A stretch of 64,000 nucleotides of DNA from Bradyrhizobium sp. CCBAU 51765 (GCF_015291725.1 NZ_CP030038.1:5135001-5199000); one strand, 5' to 3'; positions 42,431 through 51,830 are shown, counted from the stretch's first letter. Numbers and translations are program-made. The notes: generated from the sequence alone by a model not told the origin.

Positions 42431-45214
42431 CTACGCGAAATGGAAGTCGTGGCTGTTCAGCTTGTCGAGCTTGATGTTCTTCAGCGTGAGGGTGTCGCTC
42501 CCCGTCGCGATGACGACGTCGTGGCCTGACTGGGCCGCGTGGGAGAGAACGCTCGCAAAACTGTCGAACACGCTCTTGCTGAACTCGATCGTGTCGTGAG
42601 CCGGTCCGCGGGCAGCGAAGTCCTTGATGACGTCATGGCCGAAGTTCGACGCGAACTGGAACGTATCCGCACCACATTTGCCAACCATGATGTCGTTGCC
42701 CTTGGTACCGGTCAGCGTGTCGCTGCGGCCCGAACCGACGATCGCCTCGCCCGAGCTGGTCCCGACCACGTGGCCTGTGGTGTCGACCTGCTCTGCGGAA
42801 AAGGCGTGACTCTTGCCCGACAGGTCCGAGGTCTTGAAGCTCCACTTGCCGTCGGCTCCTGTGGTGACCGAACCAACCGAGGTCGTGCCGTCAAACAGCT
42901 TGATTGCGCTGTTGGGATCGGCAGTGCCCGTGATCGTTGCCGTGTGACCCCAATGGTGCTGCACATTGGTGACTTCCACGGTTGAGGTGCCGCCGCCGTT
43001 GTGCGAGCCAATCGGCGGATCAATCGGCTGCGACAAGGCGCTGGTGTTGCCGGCAGCGTCGGTGGCCGTCGCGGTGAAGGTGTGCGCCCCCTGCTTGAGG
43101 TTCGGAGTCGTCACGCTCCAGCCGCCGTCACTTGCAACGGTCGCGGTACCGAGCAAGTTCGTGCCCTCATAGAGCTTGATCAAGCTCCCCGCTTCCGCGG
43201 TGCCGAATACCGTTGCCCGGTTGTGCGTGGTCGAATCGCTCAACAGAACCGGAGCATCGGGGGCAGCGGTATCCACCGTGACATCCAGCGCAGTCGATGC
43301 CTTGCTGGTGACGCCGGAAACCGTATCGGTCGCGATGAAGCTGTGCTTGCCGTCGGCCAGCACTACAGTCGAGTAGTGCCACGCTCCTTTCGCATCCGCC
43401 GTGACCGTGCCGAGCTGGGTCTTGCCGTCGAACACTTTGACTGAGCTGTTGGCTGCTGCAGTCCCGGTCAGGGTCAGCGTGTTGTCGCTCGTGATGTGAT
43501 CGCCGGCGACACCGCTGTCAGTCGAAAAAGTGACGATCTTCGGTGCGGCCGGTGCAGTGGTGCCCGCGCCCGATGTGCCGGTGCCAGAGGTACCCGATCC
43601 GGAGGTACCTGTACCCGAGGTACCCGAACCGGACGTGCCCGAGCCGGAGGAGCCCGTCGTTCCGGAACCAATGACCGGATCCACAGCCGCCGACGCAGCG
43701 CTGACGTTACCGGCAACGTCCGTCGCCTTGGCCGTCAGGACGTGCGAACCGGACGACAGCGCAGACGTCGTGACACTCCACGCACCGCTCGAGTTGGTTG
43801 TCGCGGTCCCGACCTGCGTCGTTCCATCATACACCTTGATCGCGCTGTTCGCTTCGGCAGTCCCCGTCACCACCACCTGATTGGCAGAGTTCACGGTGTC
43901 GCTCGCGATCGTCGGAGCAGCCGGTGCCTTGGTGTCGATGGTGACGACCGTCGCAGCCGATGCCGCGCTGGTCTGGCCCGACGAGTCGGTCGCAGTCGCG
44001 GTGAGCGTATGCTTGGCGTCGGTCAGGACCTTGGTGATGTAGTCCCAGCTGCCGGTCGAGTTCGCGATGGTCGTACCGATTTGCGTCGAACCGTCGTAGA
44101 TCTTGACTGTGCTACCGGCAGCGGCAGCGCCTTTGATCTCGAGGGTATTGTCGTTCGTGATACCGTCGCCGGCTACGCCGCTGTCGCCCGAGAGGGAGGC
44201 TATCGTCGGGGCGCTCGGCGGCGCCGGGACGCTCGGAGCAGGCGAAGTCGGCTCCGTGTAGGTGGGTCCGGTGTAAGCAGGCGCATTGGCATCCTGCTCG
44301 ACCTCGCCGGTCACCATGTTCACATTGTGCACGAAGGAGGTCTGGGAATAGGAGTCGTCCGGCCCGGCGGCCGGATAGTTAAAGCCGAAGGCTTTGGTCA
44401 CATCGAAATAGTTGTCGTGCGTCGAAAATGCTCCGCTGAGATTGGCGGCATCGGTCCCCGGACCGGAGACGGACATCCAATAGCTGACGCTGCCGATCAG
44501 CGTGTTACCGGCGAACTCGCCCGACTTCGTGTTGTCGGCAATGAAGCCCTGGGTCGTACCGCCATCCTGAACCGCCGTGTTGTAAAGGATGTGGGTCGAA
44601 TCAATGGTCGGACCATAGACTTGGAGATAGTCGCCATGGGTGCCTGAGCCGCCCATGCCGGCCTGCTGCAGCAGGTTATATTGGATCGTGATGTCGCCGC
44701 CGTCCTGACCATGGCGGCCGATCAAGTCGGAGTTGGAATTCTTCAGCCACGAATATTCGATCGTGAGGCCAGGCCCTTCCATTTCGACGAGAAATTCGGC
44801 ATGCCCGCCGCCGCTCAGACCATCGATGGTACAGTTGGAGATATGCAGATTGGAGGACGACAACGTCCCTGTAATAACGGCATCCTGCGGCCCAGACGGA
44901 TTGAGACCATTGAAGTTCGAGTTGGTCAGGGTAGTGTTCGCTGCCGTGGTGACGACAGCCCAGCCGCCGAAATCATAACCGTCGAGCGTGACGTTGCTGC
45001 CCGTCACCGTGATGCTCTTGTGGGCCGCGTCAACGGACACGCCTGCCATTGAGATCGTTGCCGGATCCTTCAGCGCCAGTCCCGTTGGCACGCCGACGTG
45101 ATAGTCCACCCCTGCGACTTTCCATGCCGGCCGGTTCATACCATATGTATCCAGCAGGCTCGAAAGCTGCGCTGATCCAATTGGCGCGTTCGCAGAACCG
45201 TCGTTAACTGCCAT
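42431..45214 (-). CDS. Type I-secreted beta-helix / Ig-like repeat / RTX-type protein
   Basis: 927 residues from ATG at 45214, with AGGAGAACAGGTA before it. No signal peptide. Residues about 27-330 form a parallel beta-helix domain (ITVTGSNVTLDGYDFGGW, VEMEGPGLTIEYSWLKNSNS, GTHGDYLQVYGP). Next come two Ig-like repeats, a Ser-Gly-Thr linker built of GSGTSG/GTGTSG units (about 518-550), three more Ig-like repeats (each with VFGTAEAGS/VTGTAEANS and GxWSxTT text) and a C-terminal RTX-like region (LTGTKGNDIMVGKCGADTFQ) ending SHDFHFA, typical of type I substrates. The exporter genes lie downstream. It is probably a secreted polysaccharide-acting or -binding protein. The beta-helix has a close paralogue at 56270-57346. 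Confidence 0.88.
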   Translation of the reverse strand: MAVNDGSANAPIGSAQLSSLLDTYGMNRPAWKVAGVDYHVGVPTGLALKDPATISMAGVSVDAAHKSITVTGSNVTLDGYDFGGWAVVTTAANTTLTNSNFNGLNPSGPQDAVITGTLSSSNLHISNCTIDGLSGGGHAEFLVEMEGPGLTIEYSWLKNSNSDLIGRHGQDGGDITIQYNLLQQAGMGGSGTHGDYLQVYGPTIDSTHILYNTAVQDGGTTQGFIADNTKSGEFAGNTLIGSVSYWMSVSGPGTDAANLSGAFSTHDNYFDVTKAFGFNYPAAGPDDSYSQTSFVHNVNMVTGEVEQDANAPAYTGPTYTEPTSPAPSVPAPPSAPTIASLSGDSGVAGDGITNDNTLEIKGAAAAGSTVKIYDGSTQIGTTIANSTGSWDYITKVLTDAKHTLTATATDSSGQTSAASAATVVTIDTKAPAAPTIASDTVNSANQVVVTGTAEANSAIKVYDGTTQVGTATTNSSGAWSVTTSALSSGSHVLTAKATDVAGNVSAASAAVDPVIGSGTTGSSGSGTSGSGTSGTGTSGSGTSGTGTSGAGTTAPAAPKIVTFSTDSGVAGDHITSDNTLTLTGTAAANSSVKVFDGKTQLGTVTADAKGAWHYSTVVLADGKHSFIATDTVSGVTSKASTALDVTVDTAAPDAPVLLSDSTTHNRATVFGTAEAGSLIKLYEGTNLLGTATVASDGGWSVTTPNLKQGAHTFTATATDAAGNTSALSQPIDPPIGSHNGGGTSTVEVTNVQHHWGHTATITGTADPNSAIKLFDGTTSVGSVTTGADGKWSFKTSDLSGKSHAFSAEQVDTTGHVVGTSSGEAIVGSGRSDTLTGTKGNDIMVGKCGADTFQFASNFGHDVIKDFAARGPAHDTIEFSKSVFDSFASVLSHAAQSGHDVVIATGSDTLTLKNIKLDKLNSHDFHFA

Positions 45215-45655
45215 TACCTGTTCTCCTGATTTGATGTCATCCGCATGCGCTCGACCCCGAAGGGCCTTCCCCGAGCAACATGCCGTTCACTTTGATTATT
45301 GGACAAACCACCACGTGATGATCGCCGAGCCGACTATTGGCCGGGCGCCGCGGGCTTTTTTGGGACCACAACTAGGCTACGCCGGGGTGATGTTTGGCTC
45401 CCACCTGCCACACTCACTCGGATACGAATCAAATTGTGGACGACTGCATTGTGAGTCGCCTGCGATTTAAAAGTAAAGAATGTTATCGCCGGCTACGATC
45501 GATTTTGGAATAGTTGCCGTTGCGCACTGCGGGCATGACGCTTACGGCACTACGCAAAATCCCGCAATTCAATATTTTCATTTGCGAATCTTAATTTAAT
45601 CAGCGGCATAATAAATATTGTGGCAAGGCCCATCTGAATCTTCATCACACGTGGT
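45215..45655. other. Upstream region of the type I substrate gene
   Basis: About 440 bases. GGCCGGGCGCCGCGGGCTTTTTT near 45340 (a GC-rich block then six T) could be a terminator remnant. An AT-rich island at 45560-45615 resembles the promoter islands elsewhere. No gene recognised. Confidence 0.35.
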
Positions 45656-45659
45656 GCGT

Positions 45660-46230
45660 GGCTCGCACCGCCGCTGAAGCGAGAGGGCAGCGAACCGACC
45701 AAAGTCGATCAACCGCGTCTTGTCCTCATGGAGCGTCGGGCCGAAGCCGGCCAGTCGCGCGTTGAGGACCCAGAGCATTTCCTGCGCATCTGCCTTGCTC
45801 TCGAAGCCCACCACGAAGTCGTCCGCACAGCGCGCGGTCACAACGCGACCACGTGCATGGCGACGACGCCATTGGTGGACCCAGAGATCGAGGATGTAAT
45901 GCAGGAAGATGTTAGCAAGGAGCGGGCTGATGCTTGCCCCTTGCGGCGTGCCCCTGTCCGTCTCTTGCTTCTCGCCGCTCTCGAGGACGCCAGCTCGTAG
46001 CCACAGCCCGATGAGCCGTAGGATAAGAGGATCGGGCGATCCTGTGCGCCACCACCCGCAACAGCCACTCGCGATCGACCGGGTCGAAGAAGCTGCGTAT
46101 GTCAGCATGGAGCCCAGTTCACATGCTCGCCAGGCGACTCCGGCTAGGCGACGGATGATCGGCGACCACCGCAAAGCCAGCGCTGGAGACACGACCAAGC
46201 TACGCCCCCGCGGGACAAACAGAATGCTAC
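45660..46230 (-). pseudogene. Group II intron reverse transcriptase/maturase fragment
   Basis: Clear text LRLIGLWLRAGVLESGEKQE, DRGTPQGASISPLLANIFLH, then CADDFVVGFESKADAQEML and GPTLHEDKTRLIDFGRFAA marks a group II intron reverse transcriptase. The catalytic YADD is CADD here, the upstream part (HADIRSFFD-type region, about 46080-46110) is in a different frame, and the maturase and endonuclease parts are absent. It is a dead fragment. No intron RNA domain V/VI was recognised. Confidence 0.75.
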
Positions 46231-46244
46231 TTGAAAGGGTCATA

Positions 46245-46430
46245 GTTGGGCGAAGTCCGGCGAACCCGCCTTGCCCCATGGCCGGTCGTCCGCCGCCTAG
46301 ATCCAGAGCTGACCAGTCTTCAGGTGCCCCACGGCCGGAGTCGAGCACCGGCATCATCGTCTCGTCGGCGGATAACTTGGATTGCTGCCGATACTTGAAG
46401 AGCAGGCGCTCATGCAACGGACGCGGGTCG
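46245..46430 (-). pseudogene. IS66 TnpC fragment
   Basis: The minus strand reads RPLHERLLFKYRQQSKLSAD then ETMMPVLDSGRG, after which the frame shifts to continue HLKTGQLW and DDRPWGK. This matches the middle of IS66 TnpC (compare RPLHERLL, ADETTVPVLDPGRG and DDRPWGG in element A). Only about 60 codons survive and no ends are visible. It abuts the intron fragment. Confidence 0.7.
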
Positions 46431-46729
46431 TAGCTGCCGGCCTCGGTCTGCCATGGGGCCGTCTTGGCGATCACGCTCCGAACGATAACCCTAGAGGAGC
46501 GAGTGCCGTATCTATCCGCGTCGGGGGCGCGGAAATTAACCACTTCTCTGCCGACGTCTTCACTTCCTCTGAATGCGCCCCTGCGCCAGCGACAGCCTTG
46601 CTCGTGTCGTGCTCCGAAGAGACTGGGGACTGCCCTTGTCGGGGCCTCACTGGTTAACGGAGCGTGCAGGCGGTGGCCGTGCCGCCGTGGATCATTTTCA
46701 GCCACCGTACACGCGAGTTCCATCGTTTT
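46431..46729. other. Remnant DNA between the IS66 fragment and the PAP2 promoter
   Basis: About 300 bases with open frames on both strands but no recognisable protein. It probably belongs to the insertion debris on its left. Confidence 0.3.
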
Positions 46730-46802
46730 ATTTAATTACGTTTATTTCCACATTTATTTATCTGGCGGGTTAATATAATGTCCGGCTCACGGAGTTTATA
46801 CG
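46730..46802 (+). promoter_or_regulatory. AT-rich promoter region of the PAP2 gene, with second copy of the 23-bp motif
   Basis: Contains the 23-bp motif copy (46730-46752) and, 21 bases on, TATAAT at 46774-46779, a consensus -10 hexamer about 24 bases before the ATG at 46803. The motif would cover the -35 position, as expected for an activator or repressor site. Confidence 0.45.
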
Positions 46803-47663
46803 ATGAAACGGCAGCTTGCGAAGGACCAGACCAGGTCATCTGTGATCTCGATCGTCCCGACGGAGGTCCCGCGCTCCCCCTGGGATAGGCTGTCGAAGAT
46901 CACATTGTTCGCATCAGTAGTTGCGCTCGCCGCCGCAATCTTCGGATTGCAGCTTCTTGCGGTAAGATTCAGCGGGACGGTAAGCGGCGTATGGGATCGG
47001 GATCTCCTTCTCAGGCTGAACTCGTCCGCTGCAACTGACTCGCTGTATGTATGGGAATTTGCCAACAATTCCTTGTTCAGGGGGGGACCGATATTCTTCT
47101 CAATACTCGCGTTGTGGTTCGCCGGCGATGACCGAGAACGGCGCAGCCGGATGCTCACAGGCCTTATTGCGGTTTGCTTTGCGACAGTTCTCTCGGTCTG
47201 GATACAATTTCATTTTGCCACTCACATTCGTCCGCTTCTGGACCCAGCGCTTCCTTTGAATGTAGCCGATCCGCGATGGAGTTTGGATTGGGACCGCAGA
47301 AACTCGTTCCCCAGCGACACCTCGACACTATTCTTTGCACTAGCCACACTGATCCTCATAGAAAATCGATTGGTCGGACTGTTTTGCTTTCTCTGGATCG
47401 CCGTCATTATAGCAGCGCCGCGGGTCATCTTCGGATGGCACTATCCAAGCGACGTGGCCGGCTCCCTGGTCTTAGGACCGGCATGCGTCTTACTCTTTTA
47501 CGTAATTCCATACCCGCGAGCGCTAATCGACCGCGCGCTGATTCGATTTCGGGATCACATGTACATTGTCCATGCACTTCTGTTCGTCTTCTTGAGTGAC
47601 GCGTCCATGTTGTTCATTAGCCTACAGAAACTCGGAAAAGATCTTGTACGATTGTTGGGCTAG
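46803..47663 (+). CDS. PAP2-family membrane phosphatase
   Basis: 286 residues with about six membrane segments. The three phosphatase motifs are present: HIRPLLDP-type motif I (weak), SFPSDTST (motif II, general-acid His replaced by Asp-Thr; normally SGH) and RVIFGWHYPSDVAG (motif III with R, H, D). Such enzymes dephosphorylate undecaprenyl diphosphate or lipid phosphates and are frequent in exopolysaccharide loci. The unusual SFPSDTS motif II may alter activity. It is monocistronic and opens the polysaccharide region. Confidence 0.8.
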   Translation: MKRQLAKDQTRSSVISIVPTEVPRSPWDRLSKITLFASVVALAAAIFGLQLLAVRFSGTVSGVWDRDLLLRLNSSAATDSLYVWEFANNSLFRGGPIFFSILALWFAGDDRERRSRMLTGLIAVCFATVLSVWIQFHFATHIRPLLDPALPLNVADPRWSLDWDRRNSFPSDTSTLFFALATLILIENRLVGLFCFLWIAVIIAAPRVIFGWHYPSDVAGSLVLGPACVLLFYVIPYPRALIDRALIRFRDHMYIVHALLFVFLSDASMLFISLQKLGKDLVRLLG

Positions 47664-47917
47664 CCGCACTGGCTTGGAGCTCCGATAGTTTGATCGCAGT
47701 CATATCGAGCCTGCATCGGTGCCCTCGGGCCGGACTGCGGACTCGAGCCCGCAGCGCCGGGCCTGCCTCCCATCTTTCATGGACGGGCTGAAAGCGATCG
47801 GCGAGACGTTAAGGACGAAGGACCTCTCCCAGCCGCTGCCGCGCGTTCCCCGTTCGGTCGGGATTCCCAGGAGATACGATGGCCAGCGCAACAGAAGACG
47901 CTGGTACACAGGAGCGC
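47664..47917. other. Gap between PAP2 gene and the convergent glycosyltransferase gene
   Basis: About 250 bases between the ends of two convergent genes. Open frames are short and unrecognisable, and no clear terminator hairpin was found. Confidence 0.3.
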
Positions 47918-48955
47918 CTAGCCAAGCACGTGCAATTGCAGGGATGCGTCCGGCTTTCCTGTCTTTCCCAGCACTCCGTCAATCAATCCTCTGACGGTAA
48001 TCTTTGCGGCGGTTGGAGCCCCCATGGCGACGTATCTGATCGCGTACAACAAACCGAAAGCAAAATGGAGGCCCCACCGCCATCCTGCCTCACGGCGAGC
48101 GTAGACAATGCTATTGCGGGCAGACAGATACACAGACAGGTAGGAGCGTTTCTTCGGATCGACGGCAGAGCCGATAGCCGTGCCCCCAACGTGCCGCACG
48201 ATCGCTCTTTCTGCAAATCCTATCCGATGCTCGCCACGACGGCGCCCCCAGTCCAGGTCCTCCATGTAGAGAAAATAGTCCTCAGTCATCAGACCGACCT
48301 CTTCAACGAAGTCGCGCGTGACCAGAACGCAAGCACCGCTGATTGCGTCAATCTCGGACATCTCCTCGTGCGACGGAGCCCTCCCCGCCGGAGCGTTTCG
48401 GCCAACTGCTACGACACGGCCTGTCGTCGAAGACCAATGCAGACCGTAATTGATAATCTTGTCCGGCACGTGATCGAACACCAAGGTCGCACCGACCATA
48501 CCAAATCCTGCGGCAGCCTTCGCCACTAATTCAGACAAGCAATGACTGTCCACCTCGGTGTCAGGATTGAGAACGAGCACGGAATCCCAGCCCGGGCTCT
48601 CAAGGAATTGCTCGAGCCAGGCGTTGACACCACCGCCATAGCCCAGATTATCCACCGCAAGTCCAAGCCGAACGATATTTGCCCGGCTCCGAAATCGACA
48701 TCTTTCGACGACGGCTAGTCTTCCTCTCGCGTGGTCCAGAATATCCGAGCCGCCGTGCAGTTGCTGGAGCGTTTGGTCTGGACCGGCAACTACCGCCAAC
48801 ATCCGCTCGAACGCCTCCTTCCCTCCGTTCTCACAGACGAAGACCTCGAAATCCTTCCAATCAGAATGAGCCAACGACTTCAAACAGCGATCGACATCAT
48901 CCGGATTGCAATAGGAGACGATGAGCACCGCAAGTTTGGCGCGATCAGATGCCAT
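47918..48955 (-). CDS. Glycosyltransferase family 2 (rhamnosyltransferase-like)
   Basis: 345 residues. The GT-A fold start VLIVSYCNPDDVDRCLKSL, the nucleotide-site text NLGYGGGVNAWLEQ and the DxD-like VLNPDTEVD are seen. Later EIDAISGACVLVTRDFVEEV and YFLYMEDLDWGRR match the rhamnosyltransferase (WbbL-like) subgroup. Cytosolic, membrane-associated addition of a sugar to the lipid-linked repeat unit is expected. The start overlaps the upstream glycosyltransferase end by 11 bases. It is the last gene of a minus-strand run starting at 54728. Confidence 0.88.
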   Translation of the reverse strand: MASDRAKLAVLIVSYCNPDDVDRCLKSLAHSDWKDFEVFVCENGGKEAFERMLAVVAGPDQTLQQLHGGSDILDHARGRLAVVERCRFRSRANIVRLGLAVDNLGYGGGVNAWLEQFLESPGWDSVLVLNPDTEVDSHCLSELVAKAAAGFGMVGATLVFDHVPDKIINYGLHWSSTTGRVVAVGRNAPAGRAPSHEEMSEIDAISGACVLVTRDFVEEVGLMTEDYFLYMEDLDWGRRRGEHRIGFAERAIVRHVGGTAIGSAVDPKKRSYLSVYLSARNSIVYARREAGWRWGLHFAFGLLYAIRYVAMGAPTAAKITVRGLIDGVLGKTGKPDASLQLHVLG

Positions 48956-50171
48956 AGCCTAGACGCCCTATCATTTGCTCGCGGCGCTTGCTAGCGACCG
49001 CGGTCCACGTGAAACGCTCCGCATGCTCAAGCGCAGCAGCCGACATTCGTCGTCGAAGTTCAGTATCCTCCGCCAGCCGCCGAATGGCAGTGATCCAACC
49101 AGCTGCGTCATACGGATCCAGCACAAGGCCTTCACGTTCATTTCGGACGATCCGTCCCGCACCCATGCTGGTCGTTATGACCGGTAGGCCGCAACCGCAC
49201 GCCTCGTAGGTGACTTGGGGTCCTCCCTCCTCCAAGGATGGGAAGACGAAGATGTCCGCCGATCGATAAAGCGATCCCACATCCTCGACATAGTCGAGCA
49301 CCGTCACGTCATCCCGCGCGAGCAAGTCGCTGTATTTTTCCTTGATGACCGGCTCCATTCTTCCAGCCAGCACCAGCCTGCCCTTCACCCCGCTTTTCGC
49401 CCAATAATCGAGGATTAAATGGGCTCCCTTTCGTACGCCAATGATCCCGACGAAGACCGCAGTCAATTCATGATTCGAGGGAAGAAGCCGATTCTTTCCC
49501 GAAAAGCGAACCGGGTCCCAGCCATATGCTGTTTCCAAACATTTGCTTTTCGACACGCCGTTCTCGAGCAACGAACTTTCGACCGGTTGATTCGGGCAGA
49601 ATATGTAGTCCATCGCCTCCAGAATTTTGGTTTCGCGATCAACTGTCGCGTCGGTGATCCCATGCATAGGCGCCACACCAATCCTGCCGTATGCATCATC
49701 GAGAATTGTCTTGGCGGTCCTAGTATGACAATTGAACTGCTCTCGAAATACCGGGATGTCACGCCGTCTCAACTCCTGGAGCAATTCCATGCTGGCGCTG
49801 GGCCAGAGATACGCAGCCACCCTGCGCGATCGAGAGCGATCCAGGTGTGAGAGGAATGCAGCCTCCATGCTTCGCCAAGCGCTGCTCTTCACCCAGCCAT
49901 ATGGGAAATACCGTTTCCAAGCGGGCAACGTCTCGATCACTTCAACCAGAGGCAGAGGCCATCGGCTGCGCGGAGTGACGATCGTCACGCCAAAATCCTG
50001 ATCGACCATAGCCTCTGCGAGGGAGCCGCAGGTGTAGCCCACTCCTTTGCCTGTAAGCGGCAATGGCATCAAAACGCCCGTCGAGAAACTCAATGCGGCC
50101 TCTGTAGTCTGGCAGTCTAGATCGGGTACCATCCCCGGCGCATGGTTCTCCAAAACGCCGACATCCCGCAT
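48945..50171 (-). CDS. Glycosyltransferase family 4 (GT-B)
   Basis: 408 residues from ATG at 50171; since this start overlaps the methyltransferase gene by 55 bases, ATG at 50132 or 50069 may be real. N-terminal half: GVGYTCGSLAEAMVDQDFGV. C-terminal half has the GT4 features: AVFVGIIGVRKGAHLIL, VLAGRMEPVIKEKY, and the E-x7-E motif FPSLEEGGPQVTYEACGCGLP. It transfers a nucleotide-activated sugar with retention in this family; which sugar is not readable. It is coupled to the genes on both sides. Confidence 0.88.
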   Translation of the reverse strand: MRDVGVLENHAPGMVPDLDCQTTEAALSFSTGVLMPLPLTGKGVGYTCGSLAEAMVDQDFGVTIVTPRSRWPLPLVEVIETLPAWKRYFPYGWVKSSAWRSMEAAFLSHLDRSRSRRVAAYLWPSASMELLQELRRRDIPVFREQFNCHTRTAKTILDDAYGRIGVAPMHGITDATVDRETKILEAMDYIFCPNQPVESSLLENGVSKSKCLETAYGWDPVRFSGKNRLLPSNHELTAVFVGIIGVRKGAHLILDYWAKSGVKGRLVLAGRMEPVIKEKYSDLLARDDVTVLDYVEDVGSLYRSADIFVFPSLEEGGPQVTYEACGCGLPVITTSMGAGRIVRNEREGLVLDPYDAAGWITAIRRLAEDTELRRRMSAAALEHAERFTWTAVASKRREQMIGRLGYGI

Positions 50172-50932
50172 CCAGCTCGATTAGATGCTTTCACGTGCGC
50201 CTCTGTGAGATACCAAGTGAAGGTTACGGACAGCGGTGCAGTTCCCGACCTAAAGCATCCCCGATCGTAGACGTAGGGGCGATAGCCGAGATCAGCCAGG
50301 AATTCGGTAACCGCCGGCGAGGCAAACGCACACATCAATGCGGGTCTCTGCCGTTGTAATGTTTCTTGCGCACCCTTGAGGATATCCAGCTCCGCTCCCT
50401 GGGCATGAAGCTTGATCAGAGCCGGAGCCAGATCGAGAGAATCGAGAGCTTTGCACGTAACCCGATGCTCCCGGACAGATAGCTTCCTTTCGTCAAAACG
50501 GTACATCCGTCCCGGATTCCTCAACCATGCCGTCGCCCCCTCGTAGGACGTCGCGGCCATTCCGTCGCACTCCCATCGACCGTATCTTGGAAGAAAAAAG
50601 TCGATAACCTCGGACCTGCAGCCAAGCGCGCAGTCGAGAATGGTCACGGCGTCATCTCGGCGATGGCGAAATGCGAGCCGCTTCGCTGACCGCGGTTCGG
50701 GCTCGAAGGCCATGATACGGGACTTTGGCGCAAGTCTCTTGAATGCCGCCGTGCTCTGGCCTCGGTTCGCGCCCACGTCCACTATCAAGGCGCTTCCGAT
50801 GCAGAGCAATCCAACGCCGCGAAACTCCGGCTTGAAAAGGTACGGCGCAACACTGTCCTTGACAGCAAACCTCACTGCCGCAACGCCAGGAACGTTGGCG
50901 TAAAAATAGCGGGCTACTGCCTTCAAATTCAT
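50117..50932 (-). CDS. FkbM-family methyltransferase
   Basis: 271 residues from ATG at 50932 (MNLKAVARYFYANVPG), 16 bases after the previous stop; a longer frame to 51010 would overlap that gene. The SAM-binding start is LIVDVGANRGQSTAAFKRLA with acidic loop IMAFEPEP. FkbM-type text LIKLHAQGAELDILKGAQET follows (usually KIDVQG/KLDTQG). It probably O-methylates a glycan residue. The usual KxDxxG lysine-aspartate is here KLHAQG, a small deviation. Confidence 0.82.
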   Translation of the reverse strand: MNLKAVARYFYANVPGVAAVRFAVKDSVAPYLFKPEFRGVGLLCIGSALIVDVGANRGQSTAAFKRLAPKSRIMAFEPEPRSAKRLAFRHRRDDAVTILDCALGCRSEVIDFFLPRYGRWECDGMAATSYEGATAWLRNPGRMYRFDERKLSVREHRVTCKALDSLDLAPALIKLHAQGAELDILKGAQETLQRQRPALMCAFASPAVTEFLADLGYRPYVYDRGCFRSGTAPLSVTFTWYLTEAHVKASNRAGCGMSAFWRTMRRGWYPI

Positions 50933-50948
50933 AATGCTCTCGCTATCC

Positions 50949-51830
50949 TCATTTGGCGATCTTCCAGATAAGTGACTTCTGGGGTTCCTCGCCATCAATG
51001 GCTTCTCCAAGCATGATGTACTGCTTCGCCAGATGGTGCTTCAACAGGCCGAACGAAAGACGATGGAGCGTCTTTGCCTTGTAGCCCTGCATTCCGGAAA
51101 TCAGTCCCTTGGAGACCTTCAGGCCCGCGGAGTTCATGAGCCCGATCGCGGTATCCTCGACAAAGAACCTCAGATGGGTGCGGTCCAGAATACCCGCATC
51201 CTGGTAGTCAAACTGGCGCTTGAACAGAAGCGGAATCGCAACACTGAGATGCGCGACATTTGGTACCGACACCACGACATGACCACCAGGCTCGAGCAGT
51301 CCTCGCACGTTCTGCAGGACGGTTTTCGCATCGACAAGATGCTCGAGGACGTCGAGCAAGAGTATGAGATCATACTTCTTGAGCCGAGGTAGGCATTCAT
51401 CAATGCTGCCCAAGACCGCCACATCCGCATTGCGGCTAAGTTCCTCTGCAACCGCGTCATTTATCTCGACGCCGGTCGTCACTGCTTCGGGATAGATCGT
51501 TCTGATCCAGCGCAACGTCTGCCCGGAGGCGGCCCCAATCTCGAGGATGCTGGTTGCGGCCTTCGGCAGCAACGGTCGTATCTCGGCGCGCACATGATGA
51601 AAGTAGCAGTTCATGTCTGCTTCGGGCGCCGAGACGCGTTGTCTCTTCATATCGCTCAGCGGAGGAGCACGGAGGCTTTCGACCGCATGTTCGAGGCTCC
51701 GCATTTTCCAAACCCTCCAGTTGCCGTGTCTATCCAAAGCGGCCGCACTTTCGCCCGCAGAACTCCAGCCGTTGGCCCAGTGCGCAATGCGTGTCTTGCC
51801 TGGCTGGTCAATGCAGTTGCGTTGCCCCAT
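50949..51830 (-). CDS. SAM-dependent methyltransferase (class I)
   Basis: 293 residues from ATG at 51830, overlapping the upstream methyltransferase end by 23 bases; ATG at 51704 (MRSLEHAVESLR) would give 251. SAM motifs: SILEIGAASGQTLRWIR (motif I), GVEIND (acidic end of beta2), DLILLLDVLEHLVDAKTVLQ and LLEPGGHVVVSVPNV. The RTHLRFF text is common in glycan-locus methyltransferases of the UbiG/COG2227 type. Its acceptor is unknown. Confidence 0.85.
   Translation of the reverse strand: MGQRNCIDQPGKTRIAHWANGWSSAGESAAALDRHGNWRVWKMRSLEHAVESLRAPPLSDMKRQRVSAPEADMNCYFHHVRAEIRPLLPKAATSILEIGAASGQTLRWIRTIYPEAVTTGVEINDAVAEELSRNADVAVLGSIDECLPRLKKYDLILLLDVLEHLVDAKTVLQNVRGLLEPGGHVVVSVPNVAHLSVAIPLLFKRQFDYQDAGILDRTHLRFFVEDTAIGLMNSAGLKVSKGLISGMQGYKAKTLHRLSFGLLKHHLAKQYIMLGEAIDGEEPQKSLIWKIAK

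Noticed and set aside
43560..43690. Tandem short repeats resembling a CRISPR-like array
   Set aside because: They are degenerate 18-base coding units in frame with no spacers and no cas genes.
43496..44647. Plus-strand frame of 383 codons
   Set aside because: Antisense to the Ig-like repeats of the type I substrate; its repeats simply mirror the repeats of the real gene.
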